From: Betaproteobacteria bacterium
GTDB taxonomy: Bacteria > Pseudomonadota > Gammaproteobacteria > Burkholderiales > SG8-39
Length of the DNA stretch: 26,862 nucleotides
Direction of reading: 5' to 3'
NCBI GenBank assembly: GCA_004298295.1
Contig: SCUH01000156.1
Coordinates: 1-26,862 of the forward strand
The position numbers and the translations under genes are program-made. The stretch's first letter is position 1. Every line of letters starts with the position of its first letter. The notes under the pieces were generated by a model. The model saw only the letters and a program-made list of their open reading frames with translations, had not been told where the DNA came from and did not search any database. This document shows, one piece after another, positions 7,828-17,394 of the stretch.

Positions 7828-9399
7828 ATGAGACTCAAGCACTGGCTGCTCGCCGCCCTCGCCGCGTTCGCGGCATCCGGCGCGGCGCAGGCCGTCACGC
7901 TCAAGTGGGCGGCGCAGAACGACATCCTGACGCTCGACCCGCATTCGCAGAACCACGCCACCACGATCTCGCTGCTGCAGCACGCCTACGAGCCGCTGGT
8001 GCGCTACGACAAGAATTTCCAGGTCGAGCCGGCGCTCGCCGCGAGCTGGCAGCAGGTGTCGCCGACGCAATGGCGCTTCAACCTGCGCCAGAACGTCAAG
8101 TTCCACGACGGCAGCCCGTTCGGCGCCGACGACGTGCTGTTCTCCTTCGACCGCATCCGCCAGCCGCAGGGCACGATGCAGCCCTACGTCACCGGCGTGA
8201 CCGAGGTGAAGAAGATCGACGAGCACACCGTCGATTTCGTCCTCGCCGGGCCGAACCCCGTGTTCCTGCGCAACCTCGTCGTCTTCCACATCATGAGCAA
8301 GACCTGGGCGGCGAAGACCAAGTCGGAGAAAATCCAAGATTACAAGGCGAACGAGACCACTTTCGCCTCGCGCAATGCGAACGGCACCGGCGGCTACCTG
8401 ATCAAGTCCTGGGAACCCGACAAGCGCATCGTGCTCGCAGCGAACCCGAACTGGTGGGACAAGCGCGAAGGCAATGTCACCGAGGTGATCTACACGCCGA
8501 TCAAGGCGGACGCGACCCGCGTCGCCGCATTGCTCTCGGGCGACGTGGATCTCGTCACCGACCTGCCGACGCAGGACGTGGCGCGCCTGCGCCAGGACCC
8601 GAAGCTCAAGATCCTCGACGGTGCCGAGAACCGCACCATCTTCATCGCCATGGACGTGGGCAGCGCCGAGTTGAAATACGCCGACGTCAAGGGCAAGAAC
8701 CCCTTCAAGGACATCCGGGTGCGTCGCGCGCTCAACCTGGCGGTCGACCGCGAGTCGATCCGGCGCGTGACCATGCGCGGGCTCTCGATCCCCGCCGGCC
8801 TGATGATCGCGCCCAACGTCCACGGTTACGCGAAGGACATCGACCGCGTGCCGCCGTTCGATCCCGACGGCGCGAAGAAGCTGCTCGCCGAGGCCGGCTA
8901 CGCGAACGGCTTCGAGTTCACGCTCAACTGCCCGAACAACCGCTATGTCAACGACGAGGAGATCTGCCAGGCGCTGGTCGCGATGTGGGCGCGCATCGGC
9001 GTCAGAGCGCGGCTCGTGGCCGAAAACATGGGGCCGTTCATCGCCAAAGTGCAGAACTTCGACACCAGCGCCTACATGCTCGGCTGGGGCGTGGCGACTT
9101 TCGACGCGCTGTACATGCTGCAGGCGCTGGCGCGCACCCGGACCAAAGGCGCCGACGGCAGCTTCAACTTCTCGCGCGTCAGCGACGCCAAGCTCGACCA
9201 GCTGATCGACGCCATGAAGGTCGAGATGGAGCCGAAAAAGCGCGACGCGCTGATCCGTGAAGCGCTGACGATGGTGCGCGAGCAGCACTTCTTCGTGCCG
9301 CTGCACTACCAGCTGCGGCCGTGGGCGATGAAGAAGAACGTCTCGACGGTCTACCGCGCCAACGACGCGCCCGAATCGCGCTTCGCGCGCATCGACTGA
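7828..9399 (+). CDS. Family 5 extracellular solute-binding protein of the peptide-type ABC importer
   Basis: 523 residues. Signal peptide MRLKHWLLAALAAFAASGAAQA with likely cleavage after residue 22; no lipobox. The mature protein opens 'VTLKWAAQNDILTLDPHSQN' and has the family-5 pattern 'YEPLVRYDKNFQVEPALAASWQ', 'FNLRQNVKFHDGSPFGADDVLFSFDRI', and later 'DIRVRRALNLAVDRESI'. It captures the substrate in the periplasm and delivers it to the two permeases. Start ATG 7828 has an excellent Shine-Dalgarno AGGAGG (7816-7821). The reading frame is open far upstream, but that part is antisense-like shadow over the permease gene. The binding protein lies second, between the permeases. Confidence 0.94.
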   Translation: MRLKHWLLAALAAFAASGAAQAVTLKWAAQNDILTLDPHSQNHATTISLLQHAYEPLVRYDKNFQVEPALAASWQQVSPTQWRFNLRQNVKFHDGSPFGADDVLFSFDRIRQPQGTMQPYVTGVTEVKKIDEHTVDFVLAGPNPVFLRNLVVFHIMSKTWAAKTKSEKIQDYKANETTFASRNANGTGGYLIKSWEPDKRIVLAANPNWWDKREGNVTEVIYTPIKADATRVAALLSGDVDLVTDLPTQDVARLRQDPKLKILDGAENRTIFIAMDVGSAELKYADVKGKNPFKDIRVRRALNLAVDRESIRRVTMRGLSIPAGLMIAPNVHGYAKDIDRVPPFDPDGAKKLLAEAGYANGFEFTLNCPNNRYVNDEEICQALVAMWARIGVRARLVAENMGPFIAKVQNFDTSAYMLGWGVATFDALYMLQALARTRTKGADGSFNFSRVSDAKLDQLIDAMKVEMEPKKRDALIREALTMVREQHFFVPLHYQLRPWAMKKNVSTVYRANDAPESRFARID

Positions 9400-9429
9400 A
9401 GCCGCCGGGCTGAGGCGAGGCCAGCGCGC

Positions 9430-10349
9430 ATGGCCGTGGCTCCAGGTTGGTGGCGTCGCGCCTGGGACCACGACCTCGCCTGGAGCTTCCGGCGCTCGCC
9501 GGTCACGATCGTCGCCGCGGCTCTGACGCTCGCCTGCGTCGGCGGCGCCGCGTTCGCGCCCTGGATCGCGCCGCACGATCCGTTCGATCTCGCGCGGCTC
9601 AGCCTCAACGACGCCTTTTCGCCGCCCGCCTGGGCCTCGGGCGGGAACGCCCGCTACCTGCTGGGGACCGACGACCAGGGACGCGACGTGCTTTCCACCA
9701 TCCTGCACGGCGCGCGCATCTCGCTCGGGGTCGGCCTCGCCGCGGTGGCGTTCTCGGCGCTGCTCGGCGTGTCGCTCGGCCTGCTTTCGGGCTACGTCGG
9801 CGGGCGGCTGGACGCCTTCATCATGCGCGTCGCCGACATCCAGCTGTCGTTTCCCGCGATCCTGATCGCGCTGCTGGTCGACGGCGTGGCGCGCGTGGCG
9901 CTGCCGCGCGAGACCCATGACAGCATCGCCATCCCGGTGCTGATCTTCTCCATCGGCATCTCGGGCTGGGTGCAGTACGCGCGCACCGTGCGCGGCTCGA
10001 CGCTGGTGGAAAAGAACCGGGAGTACGTGCAGGCGGCGCGCGTCATCGGCCGCGGCCGGTTCGCCATCATGCTGCACCATGTCCTGCCCAACGTCATGGG
10101 CCCGGTGCTGGTGATCGGCACGATTCACGTCGGCACCGCGATCATCACCGAGGCGACGCTGTCGTTTCTCGGTGTCGGACTGCCACCGACGCAACCCTCG
10201 CTCGGCACGCTGATCCGCGTCGGCAACGACTTCCTGTTTTCCGGGGAATGGTGGATCACGGTCTTCCCCGGCCTCGCGCTGATCGTGCTGGTGCTCTCGG
10301 TGAACCTGCTCGGCGACTGGCTGCGCGACGCGCTCAATCCGAAGCTGCG

Positions 10350-10353
<4 letters not shown>
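9430..10353 (+). CDS. Peptide-type ABC transporter permease (DppC/OppC family)
   Basis: 307 residues. The N-terminus has a cytoplasmic lead, a first membrane helix (about 25-47) and then 'FAPWIAPHDPFD', a hallmark of OppC/DppC. 'YLLGTDDQGRDVLSTILHGARISL' is the conserved periplasmic-to-membrane segment, and 'EYVQAARVIGRGRFAIMLHHVLPNVMGPVLV' is the EAA loop that contacts the ATPases. The N-terminus and the rest agree with the second permease of a family-5 importer. It starts 30 bases after the binding protein, with a GAGG-rich stretch upstream, and its stop overlaps the next GTG (GTGA). Confidence 0.93.
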
Positions 10354-11322
<969 letters not shown>

Positions 11323-11336
<14 letters not shown>

Positions 11337-12315
11337 CCGGCCCCTGCTCCGCATGCTCGAAGTGAGCCGGGATTTCGACGTCTCCCGGCCCTGGCTCAAC
11401 CGCGTGCTCGAAGGCGCGCCGCGCCAGCTGCTGCGCGCCGTGGACGGGGTCTCGCTGGCCGTCAAGCGCGGCGAGACGCTGGCGCTGGTTGGCGAATCGG
11501 GCTGCGGCAAGTCCACCGTGGCGCGACTGATCGTCGGCCTGTACGCGACATCGCAGGGACGCATCGAATTCGACGGCATCGACCTCGCCGCGCCGGGTGC
11601 ATCGGCATTGCGCCGGCGCATGCAGATGATCTTCCAGGATCCCTACGCGAGCCTCAATCCGCGCTGGCGCGTGCGCGACATCGTCGCCGAGCCGATCCGT
11701 GTGCTCAAGCTGGCGGCCTCCGAGCACGAGGTCGGGGCGCGCGTCGCGGAACTCCTGCGGCAGGTCGGCCTGGTGGCCGAGGACGGCGAGAAATATCCGC
11801 ACGAGTTCTCCGGCGGGCAGCGCCAGCGCATCTCGATCGCGCGGGCGCTTTCCGGCAACCCCGAGTTCCTGGTGTGCGACGAGCCGACCTCCGCCCTGGA
11901 CGTCTCGGTGCAGGCGCAGATCCTCAACCTGATGACCGACCTGCAGCAGCGTCTCGGCCTGACCTATCTGTTCATTTCGCACAACCTGGCGGTGGTGTCG
12001 CACATCGCCGACCGCGTCGGCGTGATGTACCTCGGGCGGCTGGTGGAGCTGGCGGACGCGGAAGAGCTGTTCGTGCGGCCGCTGCACCCCTACACGCGCA
12101 TGCTGCTCGACGCGATTCCCGATCTGGAGATGTCCGGCAAGGCGCGCACGCCGGTTGCCGGCGAGGTGCCGAACCCGCTCGATCCGCCGGCGGGTTGCGC
12201 GTTTCATCCCCGCTGCCTGCACGCCAACGCACGCTGCCGCAGCGAGCGGCCGCAGGCGCTCGTTCGGGGCGAAGCGGTGGTCGCGTGCCACGCGGTCGAG
12301 GAGCGAAGAATCTAG
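11323..12315 (+). CDS. Peptide-type ABC transporter ATP-binding protein (DppF/OppF family)
   Basis: 330 residues from ATG 11323; this overlaps the preceding gene by 14 bases. Walker A GESGCGKS, 'MIFQDPYASLNPRWRV' typical of OppF/DppF, signature FSGGQRQR, Walker B 'FLVCDEPTSALD', switch 'FISHNL'. The C-terminal oligopeptide domain has 'HPYTRMLLDAIPDLE' and cysteines in 'GCAFHPRCLHANARC'. An N-terminal insertion between strand 1 and Walker A ('SRPWLNRVLEGAPRQLLRAV') is common in this subfamily. It is the last gene of the operon, followed by a candidate intrinsic terminator. Confidence 0.94.
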
Positions 12316-12364
12316 GACGAGCTGCTGTCGCCGACCTCGACCGACCGCGGGCTGCGCGCGGACA

Positions 12365-12389
12365 GGCTCCGACCGGAGTCACTTCTTTT
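12365..12389 (+). terminator. Candidate intrinsic terminator of the ABC transporter operon
   Basis: Stem GGCTCC / GGAGTC (6 bp, one G-U pair) with tetraloop GACC (12371-12374), then AC and TTCTTTT. It lies 50 bases after the last transporter gene and overlaps the stop codon of the convergent HAMP gene, so the T-run is part of that gene's coding sequence read in reverse. Confidence 0.5.
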
Positions 12390-12825
12390 GCAGCGCATCC
12401 ATCAGCTCGTTGAAGGACCTGGCGAGATCCTGAAACTCGTCCTTTTCTCTCAGGTGGACGCGCTCCGTGGCGTGGCCTGACTTGATTTCGTCGATCACGC
12501 GCTTCATGTGGTACACCGATCCCGCCGCCCGATGCGTGATGAAGAGCGCCCAGATCGCGATGACCGCGATGATGAGCAGATTGACCAGGCTCATCGACAC
12601 CAGAAACGTGAAAAGATCGCTGTACCTTTCGTCGATCAGCTCCTGCGGCAGGCTTGAGCGTCTGAGAATGAAGTCATAACTGTCAACGACGTACGCGTAA
12701 CAGAGATAGCTCGTGACGCCGATGCACAGGAATCCGGCCAGGAGAATGACGGCAACGACTCGCCCCTGGAAGCCCCTGTTCAGCAGGATGGATTTGTTGC
12801 TGCGCTTGTCTCTTGGATCCGTCAT
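12379..12825 (-). CDS. Small HAMP-domain membrane protein without output domain
   Basis: 148 residues. Membrane helices at about 23-45 and 73-96 flank a short periplasmic loop of roughly 27 residues; a HAMP domain follows (about 97-146), with 'THRAAGSVYHMKRVIDEIKSG' as the first helix and 'LREKDEFQDLARSFNELMDALQ' as the connector and second helix. The protein ends right after HAMP, so there is no kinase, cyclase or methyl-accepting output. Such stand-alone HAMP proteins are known but their role is not. It lies 47 bases downstream of the pilin gene on the same strand, probably co-transcribed. Its codons are visibly less GC-rich than the flanking transporter genes. Shine-Dalgarno is weak (GAAAG next to the ATG). 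Confidence 0.8.
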   Translation of the reverse strand: MTDPRDKRSNKSILLNRGFQGRVVAVILLAGFLCIGVTSYLCYAYVVDSYDFILRRSSLPQELIDERYSDLFTFLVSMSLVNLLIIAVIAIWALFITHRAAGSVYHMKRVIDEIKSGHATERVHLREKDEFQDLARSFNELMDALQKK

Positions 12826-12872
12826 CTTTCAGCCCGATTCAGGTTCTGCCCGGTTGTCTTCCGGCCGCTGCT

Positions 12873-13355
12873 TCACGCGCCTTTGCAGGAAGCCGGCAGG
12901 TAATTGGCCGGTATGGTCGTGCCATCGGCGAGGCTGCCGCAGCGCCATCCGGTGACCGCCTTGCCCATGTCCGTCGCTGCGTTTGCCGGGGCACTGCCGA
13001 CCAGCGGCACCAGGGTGACGACTTTACCGTCGATGGCGGAATCGCCGAAGCCCTGCGCCATCGCAATGATCTTCCCATTCGGGTCCGTAGCGATCGACTG
13101 CACATAGCGGGACGAGGGACCCGTCACTTCGCAGCCCCAGTTGCCTGCCCCCGGGCCGGTGCTGCCGCCGGACTGATAGACCTCGGCGACAGGGGTTCTG
13201 CAATTGCTCAGTGCCAGCAGCACCTCCGACATCCGGGTTCGTTTGACGTAATTCAGGTAAATGGGATAGGCCACCGCCGCAAGAATGCCGATGATCGCGA
13301 CCACGACCATCAACTCGACCAGCGTGAACCCTCGCTCACTGCGCTGCGCGCGCAC
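12873..13355 (-). CDS. pilA: Type IVa pilin (PilA-like)
   Basis: 160 residues from GTG 13355, selected by a strong Shine-Dalgarno AAGGAGG (13360-13366). Prepilin leader of nine residues ending 'SERG', cleaved by PilD before Phe10; mature start FTLVELMVVVAIIGILAAVAYP has Glu5 required for assembly. The C-terminal half has cysteines at 'NCRTP', 'NWGCEV' and the disulfide-loop pattern 'WRCGSLADGTTIPANYLPASC', which ends the chain just like major type IVa pilins. It could be the major pilin or a PilE/PilA-like minor subunit; no other pil gene is nearby. A longer in-frame reading from 13562 lacks leader features. Confidence 0.93.
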   Translation of the reverse strand: MRAQRSERGFTLVELMVVVAIIGILAAVAYPIYLNYVKRTRMSEVLLALSNCRTPVAEVYQSGGSTGPGAGNWGCEVTGPSSRYVQSIATDPNGKIIAMAQGFGDSAIDGKVVTLVPLVGSAPANAATDMGKAVTGWRCGSLADGTTIPANYLPASCKGA

Positions 13356-13378
13356 ATTGCCTCCTTGTTTGACGAGCA

Positions 13379-13384
13379 ATTTTA
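13379..13384 (-). promoter_or_regulatory. Candidate -10 of the pilin promoter
   Basis: TAAAAT on the minus strand (5 of 6 consensus) lies 23 bases upstream of the pilin GTG, leaving room for a short leader with the Shine-Dalgarno. No matching -35. The remaining region up to 13509 holds no gene; two near-matches to sigma-54 -24/-12 sites there have wrong spacing. Confidence 0.35.
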
Positions 13385-13509
13385 CCGGGGCACATCGCCG
13401 CAGCCCGGGAAAAAGACCGACTCGGCGCAAATACCGCCCAGTGGCGTGAAATAGTGCCGCTGTCGAACGATCCGTCGGGCAGCGGACCGGCAGTTGGCGC
13501 TCATCCGAC

Positions 13510-15612
13510 CTAGCGCCTGAACAACCCGCGCAGCTTGTCGCCGATCTTTTCCGTGACGCCACGCTCGCGGCCGAGCGCCTTCACCAGATCGACGCCGGAT
13601 TTCGCCGCGAGCTCGGTGAAATCGACCGCGACAGCGGGCTTTTCCAGGGCGCCGGTGATCCTCACCGGCACGGTGACGCCCGCGAGCTTCGACAGATCGC
13701 GCCCGCCCTGGCCTTTCGAAGTCGCCACCACCGCGGCGCGCGCGGTGTAGTTCACGGTCGAGTTGCCGATGTCGACGACGCCGCCGCCCGTCAGCCGCAA
13801 GAGCGGCGCCTTGCCCTGCAGATCATCGTTGTGCGCAACGCCGTTCCTGATCACGAAGCTCGCCGTGATCTCGGAGAAATCGGTGCGCTTCGAGGGGTCG
13901 CTCGCCGTCGCGGACATGGAGCCGAGCACCGCGCGCACGTCCTGGATCGCCTCGGCCAAATTGATTCCCTTCACCGCGCCGTCGCGCATCTCGACGCGCG
14001 CCGCACCGCCGAGCGCTTTCTTCATCGCCCACACGCCCGTGCCGGCCGCGGCCACATCGAGCGTCACGTCGCCGCGGCCCTCGAGCCGATCCTGCTCCGC
14101 CGCGTCGCGCAGCAGCGGCCCGAGCTGCACGCCCCGCACCGATTCCTTGATCGCGATGCGGTTGCCGTTGGCGTCTGCAACCAGACTGCCCGCAAGCGTG
14201 CCGCCGTAGAGATTCGCCGAATGCGGCGCCACCTCGAGCTTGCCGCCCGCGAGCTTGATGTCGGCCTTGAGCTCCGCGAGCTTCAAGCGCTGCACCGTGA
14301 GCGCACCGATCGCCACCTTGCCGCTCACGCGCGGGCCTTTGAGCGCAGACAGCTCGATGCGGTCATCGCCCTTCGCTGGCGTTTTCTTCGGGGGCATCAA
14401 CCGGTCGAGATTGAGCCGGTCGGCATTGACATCAAAACTCGCGACGAGCGGCGCGAGCCGCGTCGCCGCGAACTTGGCGCGCAGGTTCGAGTCCTCGAAG
14501 CGCGCCGCGAGTTCGCCCGCCGCGGACTGCTTGCCGAAGTCCGCCTTCAGCGCCGCATCGACGAGGAGGGCAAGGCCCTTCTGCGGCAGGCCCGCACCGG
14601 ACAGCGTCAGGTTGGCGGCGATCTTCGGCAGCTCGATCGCGGGCCGCGCGAGGTCTGCCTGCAGCGGCGTGCTGAGCTTGCCCTTCACCGACCGGCCCTC
14701 GGCGCGCGCGACGAGCTCGAGCGCGAGACTCGGGATCGAAAGCGCCTTCGCCGTGCCCTCGGCCGCCGCCAGGTTCAGCTTCGCATCGAGCCTGTGCTTC
14801 GGACCGCTGAGCTTCACCGAGGCGGCGATCGCCGAGCCCGAGGCGTATGACGGCGTGATTTCCACCTTGGGCGCCGCGATCTCCACGGCCAGCGTATCGC
14901 GGTCGGCGCGCCCCTTCACCTGGAACGAAAAGGCGTCCAGCCCGATCTCCTGTCGCTGCAGATTGAACCGCACCGCGCCCGCGGCCTGCGCGCGGATGTC
15001 GAGCTCGGGCCTGCGCCCCGTGAGGCGGGCGGAGAACGCCACTTGCCCCGGGGTCGCGCCGTCCAGCCGCCCCGTCTTCAAGCTCAGATCGTCGATCGTG
15101 ACTTCCTGACCGCTCGCCGCATCGCGGTAGCCGATGCGGGCGCGCTCGATGGCGATTTGCGCAATGCGAACGGCGGGAATGCGCAGTTCGACGCGTTCCG
15201 GGCTCCCCTCGGGCTCGCCGGCACCGGTCAGATCCGCGAAGTTCAGGCGTCCATCAGCGCCGCGCGCGATGTTCACCTGGAGCCCCGAAATCCTCAGGAC
15301 CTCCACCGCCACCTCGCGCGAAAGCAGCGGTAGCGTCGCTACCGCGATCTCGGCCGAATCGAGCGCCAGGAACACCTTGTCGCTCGCTGGCTCGGTGAGC
15401 ACCAGCTTCCCGAGCGCGATGCCGGCTACGGGATACAGCCGGATCCTGGGCTCGCCCTCGATCGTGAGCGTGCGGTGCTTTTCCTGCATGGCGTGCTCGA
15501 GCCGCGCCTTGACGAAGCCGCCGTCGATCACGAGCACGGCCACGCCCAGGGCCACGAGCAGCAGGGCGAGGAGGCCGCCGGCGCCGTAGGCAAGGAGCTT
15601 CAGCGCCTTCAC
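13510..15612 (-). CDS. AsmA family protein
   Basis: 700 residues. N-terminal membrane anchor (about 8-30: LAYGAGGLLALLLVALGVAVLVI), then a long periplasmic region with AsmA features: 'RTLTIEGEPRIRLYPVAGIALGKLVLTEP' near the start and the conserved C-terminal part with 'LEGRGDVTLDVAAAGTG', 'GAARVEMRDGAVKGINLAEAIQ', 'GGGVVDIGNSTVNYTARA' and 'VPVRITGALEKPAVAVDF'. AsmA-like proteins are now viewed as bridge-type lipid transporters between the membranes and affect outer-membrane assembly. GTG 15612 has GGAAGG four bases upstream and overlaps the stop of the preceding 5'-nucleotidase gene (GTGA), so the two are co-translated. Confidence 0.93.
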   Translation of the reverse strand: MKALKLLAYGAGGLLALLLVALGVAVLVIDGGFVKARLEHAMQEKHRTLTIEGEPRIRLYPVAGIALGKLVLTEPASDKVFLALDSAEIAVATLPLLSREVAVEVLRISGLQVNIARGADGRLNFADLTGAGEPEGSPERVELRIPAVRIAQIAIERARIGYRDAASGQEVTIDDLSLKTGRLDGATPGQVAFSARLTGRRPELDIRAQAAGAVRFNLQRQEIGLDAFSFQVKGRADRDTLAVEIAAPKVEITPSYASGSAIAASVKLSGPKHRLDAKLNLAAAEGTAKALSIPSLALELVARAEGRSVKGKLSTPLQADLARPAIELPKIAANLTLSGAGLPQKGLALLVDAALKADFGKQSAAGELAARFEDSNLRAKFAATRLAPLVASFDVNADRLNLDRLMPPKKTPAKGDDRIELSALKGPRVSGKVAIGALTVQRLKLAELKADIKLAGGKLEVAPHSANLYGGTLAGSLVADANGNRIAIKESVRGVQLGPLLRDAAEQDRLEGRGDVTLDVAAAGTGVWAMKKALGGAARVEMRDGAVKGINLAEAIQDVRAVLGSMSATASDPSKRTDFSEITASFVIRNGVAHNDDLQGKAPLLRLTGGGVVDIGNSTVNYTARAAVVATSKGQGGRDLSKLAGVTVPVRITGALEKPAVAVDFTELAAKSGVDLVKALGRERGVTEKIGDKLRGLFRR

Positions 15613-16526
15613 GAGGCCTTCCGGTCGCGGTTGGCGACGCCGAAGGGCACGTGGCCCGTGGCGACGTGCCGCTGCGCCGATTCGACATGCCCGCGCTGGT
15701 CGTCGAAATAGAAATCCGGCTCGAACGCGCGCAGGAACTCGCCTTTGTCCAGGCCGCCGAGAAACATCGCTTCGTCGACCGCGATGTTCCAGTCCATGAG
15801 CGTCCTCACCGCGCGCTCGTGCGCCGGCGCGCTGCGCGCCGTGACCAGCGCCGTGCGGATGCGCACCGGCACGTCGGTACCCGCGGCCGCCTGCAGGCGA
15901 TGCAGCGCCTCGAGCAGCGGCTTGAACGGGCCCGGCGGCAGCGGCCGCAGGGCGTGCACGGTTTCGTGGCGCGTGAAGGCGTCGAGCCCCTCGCGCTGGA
16001 ACACGCGTTCGGCTTCGTCCGAAAACAGGACCGCGTCGCCGTCGAAAGCGATGCGCACCTCGCCGGCGTGGCGCTCCGCTGCCTGCGCGGATTCCGGCAC
16101 CACGCGGGCCGCGGGAAACTTCGCATCCAGCGCCCCCATCACGTCGTGCTCGTTGGCCGAGAGAAACAGATTCGCCCTCAGTGCATCGAGGTAGCGGTAG
16201 GGACTGCGCCCGCGCGTGAACACGCCGCGCTCCAGCCGCAGCCCCGCGCGCTGCGCGGAGCGGAAGATGCGCAAGCCCGACACCGGGTCGTTCTTCGACA
16301 GGATCACCACTTCGACGCGCTGGGCTTCGGGGGTATTGAACGCGAGCAGCTTCTGCACCAGCGGGAAAGCGACACCCGCCTTGGCAGGAACCTCCAGGCG
16401 CGAGAGCTGCAGCTCGATGTAGGCGCGTTCACCGGAAGATTCGAACACGCGGTTCTCGTCCTCGAAATCGAACAGCGCGCGCGAGGAGATCGCCACCACG
16501 AGCTTGCCTTCGAAGGTCGCAGGCAT
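15609..16526 (-). CDS. 5'-nucleotidase of the cytosolic type I family (PF06189-like)
   Basis: 305 residues from ATG 16526. 'MPATFEGKLVVAISSRALFDFEDENRVFE' is the characteristic N-terminus, with the HAD-like nucleophile region 'SSRALFDFE'. Later conserved parts are 'VVILSKNDPVSGLRIF', 'FDGDAVLFSDEAERVFQREG', 'IRTALVTARSAPAHERAVRTL' and 'AMFLGGLDKGEFL'. The family dephosphorylates nucleoside monophosphates in the cytosol. An in-frame start at 16589 would add 21 residues but would cover the terminator of the upstream gene, so I reject it. There is no Shine-Dalgarno; a -10-like TACACT ends six bases before the ATG. It is the first gene of an operon with the AsmA-family gene. Confidence 0.87.
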   Translation of the reverse strand: MPATFEGKLVVAISSRALFDFEDENRVFESSGERAYIELQLSRLEVPAKAGVAFPLVQKLLAFNTPEAQRVEVVILSKNDPVSGLRIFRSAQRAGLRLERGVFTRGRSPYRYLDALRANLFLSANEHDVMGALDAKFPAARVVPESAQAAERHAGEVRIAFDGDAVLFSDEAERVFQREGLDAFTRHETVHALRPLPPGPFKPLLEALHRLQAAAGTDVPVRIRTALVTARSAPAHERAVRTLMDWNIAVDEAMFLGGLDKGEFLRAFEPDFYFDDQRGHVESAQRHVATGHVPFGVANRDRKAS

Positions 16527-16554
16527 GCGGCGAGTGTAGCGGATCGGGTACCGC

Positions 16555-16575
16555 AAAAAAACGGGCGCCCGCCCG
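16555..16575 (-). terminator. Intrinsic terminator after the Spy-like gene
   Basis: On the minus strand CGGGCG - GG - CGCCCG is followed directly by seven T (16561-16555). The 6-bp all-GC stem and T-run are the clearest terminator in the window. It lies 45 bases beyond the stop of the Spy-like gene and just upstream of the 5'-nucleotidase gene, insulating the two. Confidence 0.85.
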
Positions 16576-16619
16576 ATCCTCTCAGGCATGCGCCCGGCTT
16601 GCTGCTGCTGGCGCGAGGC

Positions 16620-17189
16620 TCAGCGGTTGCGAGATCCCCACCGGCCGCCGGCGCGCGGACCGAAGCCGCCGAGGAACCGATCGGCGAGTGGCTTTTGCTC
16701 CGGCGTCAGCGCCGCGTACAGGTCCTTGACCTTCTGCGCCATGGTTTCCGATTGCGCCTGGCGCTGCTTCCAGATCTGCTCGCGCAGCTCGATGCGCTCG
16801 GGCAGCGAGGCGGCACCGCTCTCGCGCATCGTGATCATCGACTTGCGCATGGCGTCATGCTGCAGTTTGGCCTGCTCGGCATAGGCGCTCCACACGCCCT
16901 CCTGCGCCGGCGTGATCTTGAGCTCCGCCTTCACCCAGGCCAAGCGGTTCTCGACGTATTCGCCGGAAACGTCGACGCCTCCGGGACCGAATCCCGTTCC
17001 TTGCCACGGTCCCATGCCGTAGCCTGGGCCGGACCCATAGCCCATCATGTGCCCATGGCCCCAGCCCGGACCGCCACCCATTCCCCAACCCGGCCCGTTG
17101 CCGTAGGGATGTGCGTTGAGCGCCGTGGCGCCGATGCCGAAGCCGAGTGCGAGTCCGATTGCGATGGCGAGCTTGGTCGTGCGTTTCAT
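16620..17189 (-). CDS. Spy/CpxP-like periplasmic protein (LTXXQ family) with Gly/His/Met-rich N-terminus
   Basis: 189 residues. Signal peptide 1-26 (cut after ALNA). Residues 27-71 are low-complexity Gly/Pro/Trp/Tyr with HGHMM (45-49) and several Met. The helical part has two LTXXQ-type motifs, LKITPAQ (90-96) and LTPEQ (161-165), separated by charged helices, as in Spy and CpxP; these are periplasmic chaperones and stress-response modulators. The start ATG has GGAG (17197-17200) seven bases upstream. It is divergent from an OmpR/EnvZ-type pair, like cpxP and cpxRA. The His/Met-rich stretch hints at copper or other metal binding; that is inference. Confidence 0.85.
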   Translation of the reverse strand: MKRTTKLAIAIGLALGFGIGATALNAHPYGNGPGWGMGGGPGWGHGHMMGYGSGPGYGMGPWQGTGFGPGGVDVSGEYVENRLAWVKAELKITPAQEGVWSAYAEQAKLQHDAMRKSMITMRESGAASLPERIELREQIWKQRQAQSETMAQKVKDLYAALTPEQKPLADRFLGGFGPRAGGRWGSRNR

Positions 17190-17394
17190 GGTCGATCTCC
17201 GTTCAAGAGTTCAGTCGTTGGCTCTGCGCCGCGCGGACCTTGCCGTCCGCCGCCGCATCGGTTCCCATTGCAGCAGCCGAATGTAAGCGCGCCGTTCCAT
17301 CTTTGTACGCGGCGGTAGCGCGATCCCCCGGTTGATACACGGCGCTACAAATCCGCTTCCCAGGGCGCTGGGCGCGAGCTATAAACAGGCGGCC
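17190..17394. promoter_or_regulatory. Divergent promoter region of the Spy-like gene and the two-component system
   Basis: 205 bases without a gene. Toward the response regulator, TTCCCA (17357-17362), a 17-base spacer and TATAAA (17380-17385) form a possible promoter whose start would lie only a few bases before ATG 17395. Two copies of TTTGTA face each other (17303-17308, and TACAAA at 17346-17351 on the opposite strand), a candidate binding arrangement for the response regulator. No convincing promoter was found toward the Spy-like gene. Confidence 0.4.

Noticed and set aside
13420..13460. Sigma-54 promoter for the pilin gene (GGCACT and TGGGCGGTATTTGC on the minus strand)
   Set aside because: In both candidates the GG and GC pairs are one base out of the required spacing, which sigma-54 does not tolerate.
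15651..17318. 555-codon plus-strand open frame opposite the nucleotidase and Spy-like genes
   Set aside because: It runs antisense to two recognised genes and through a clear terminator; no motif seen.
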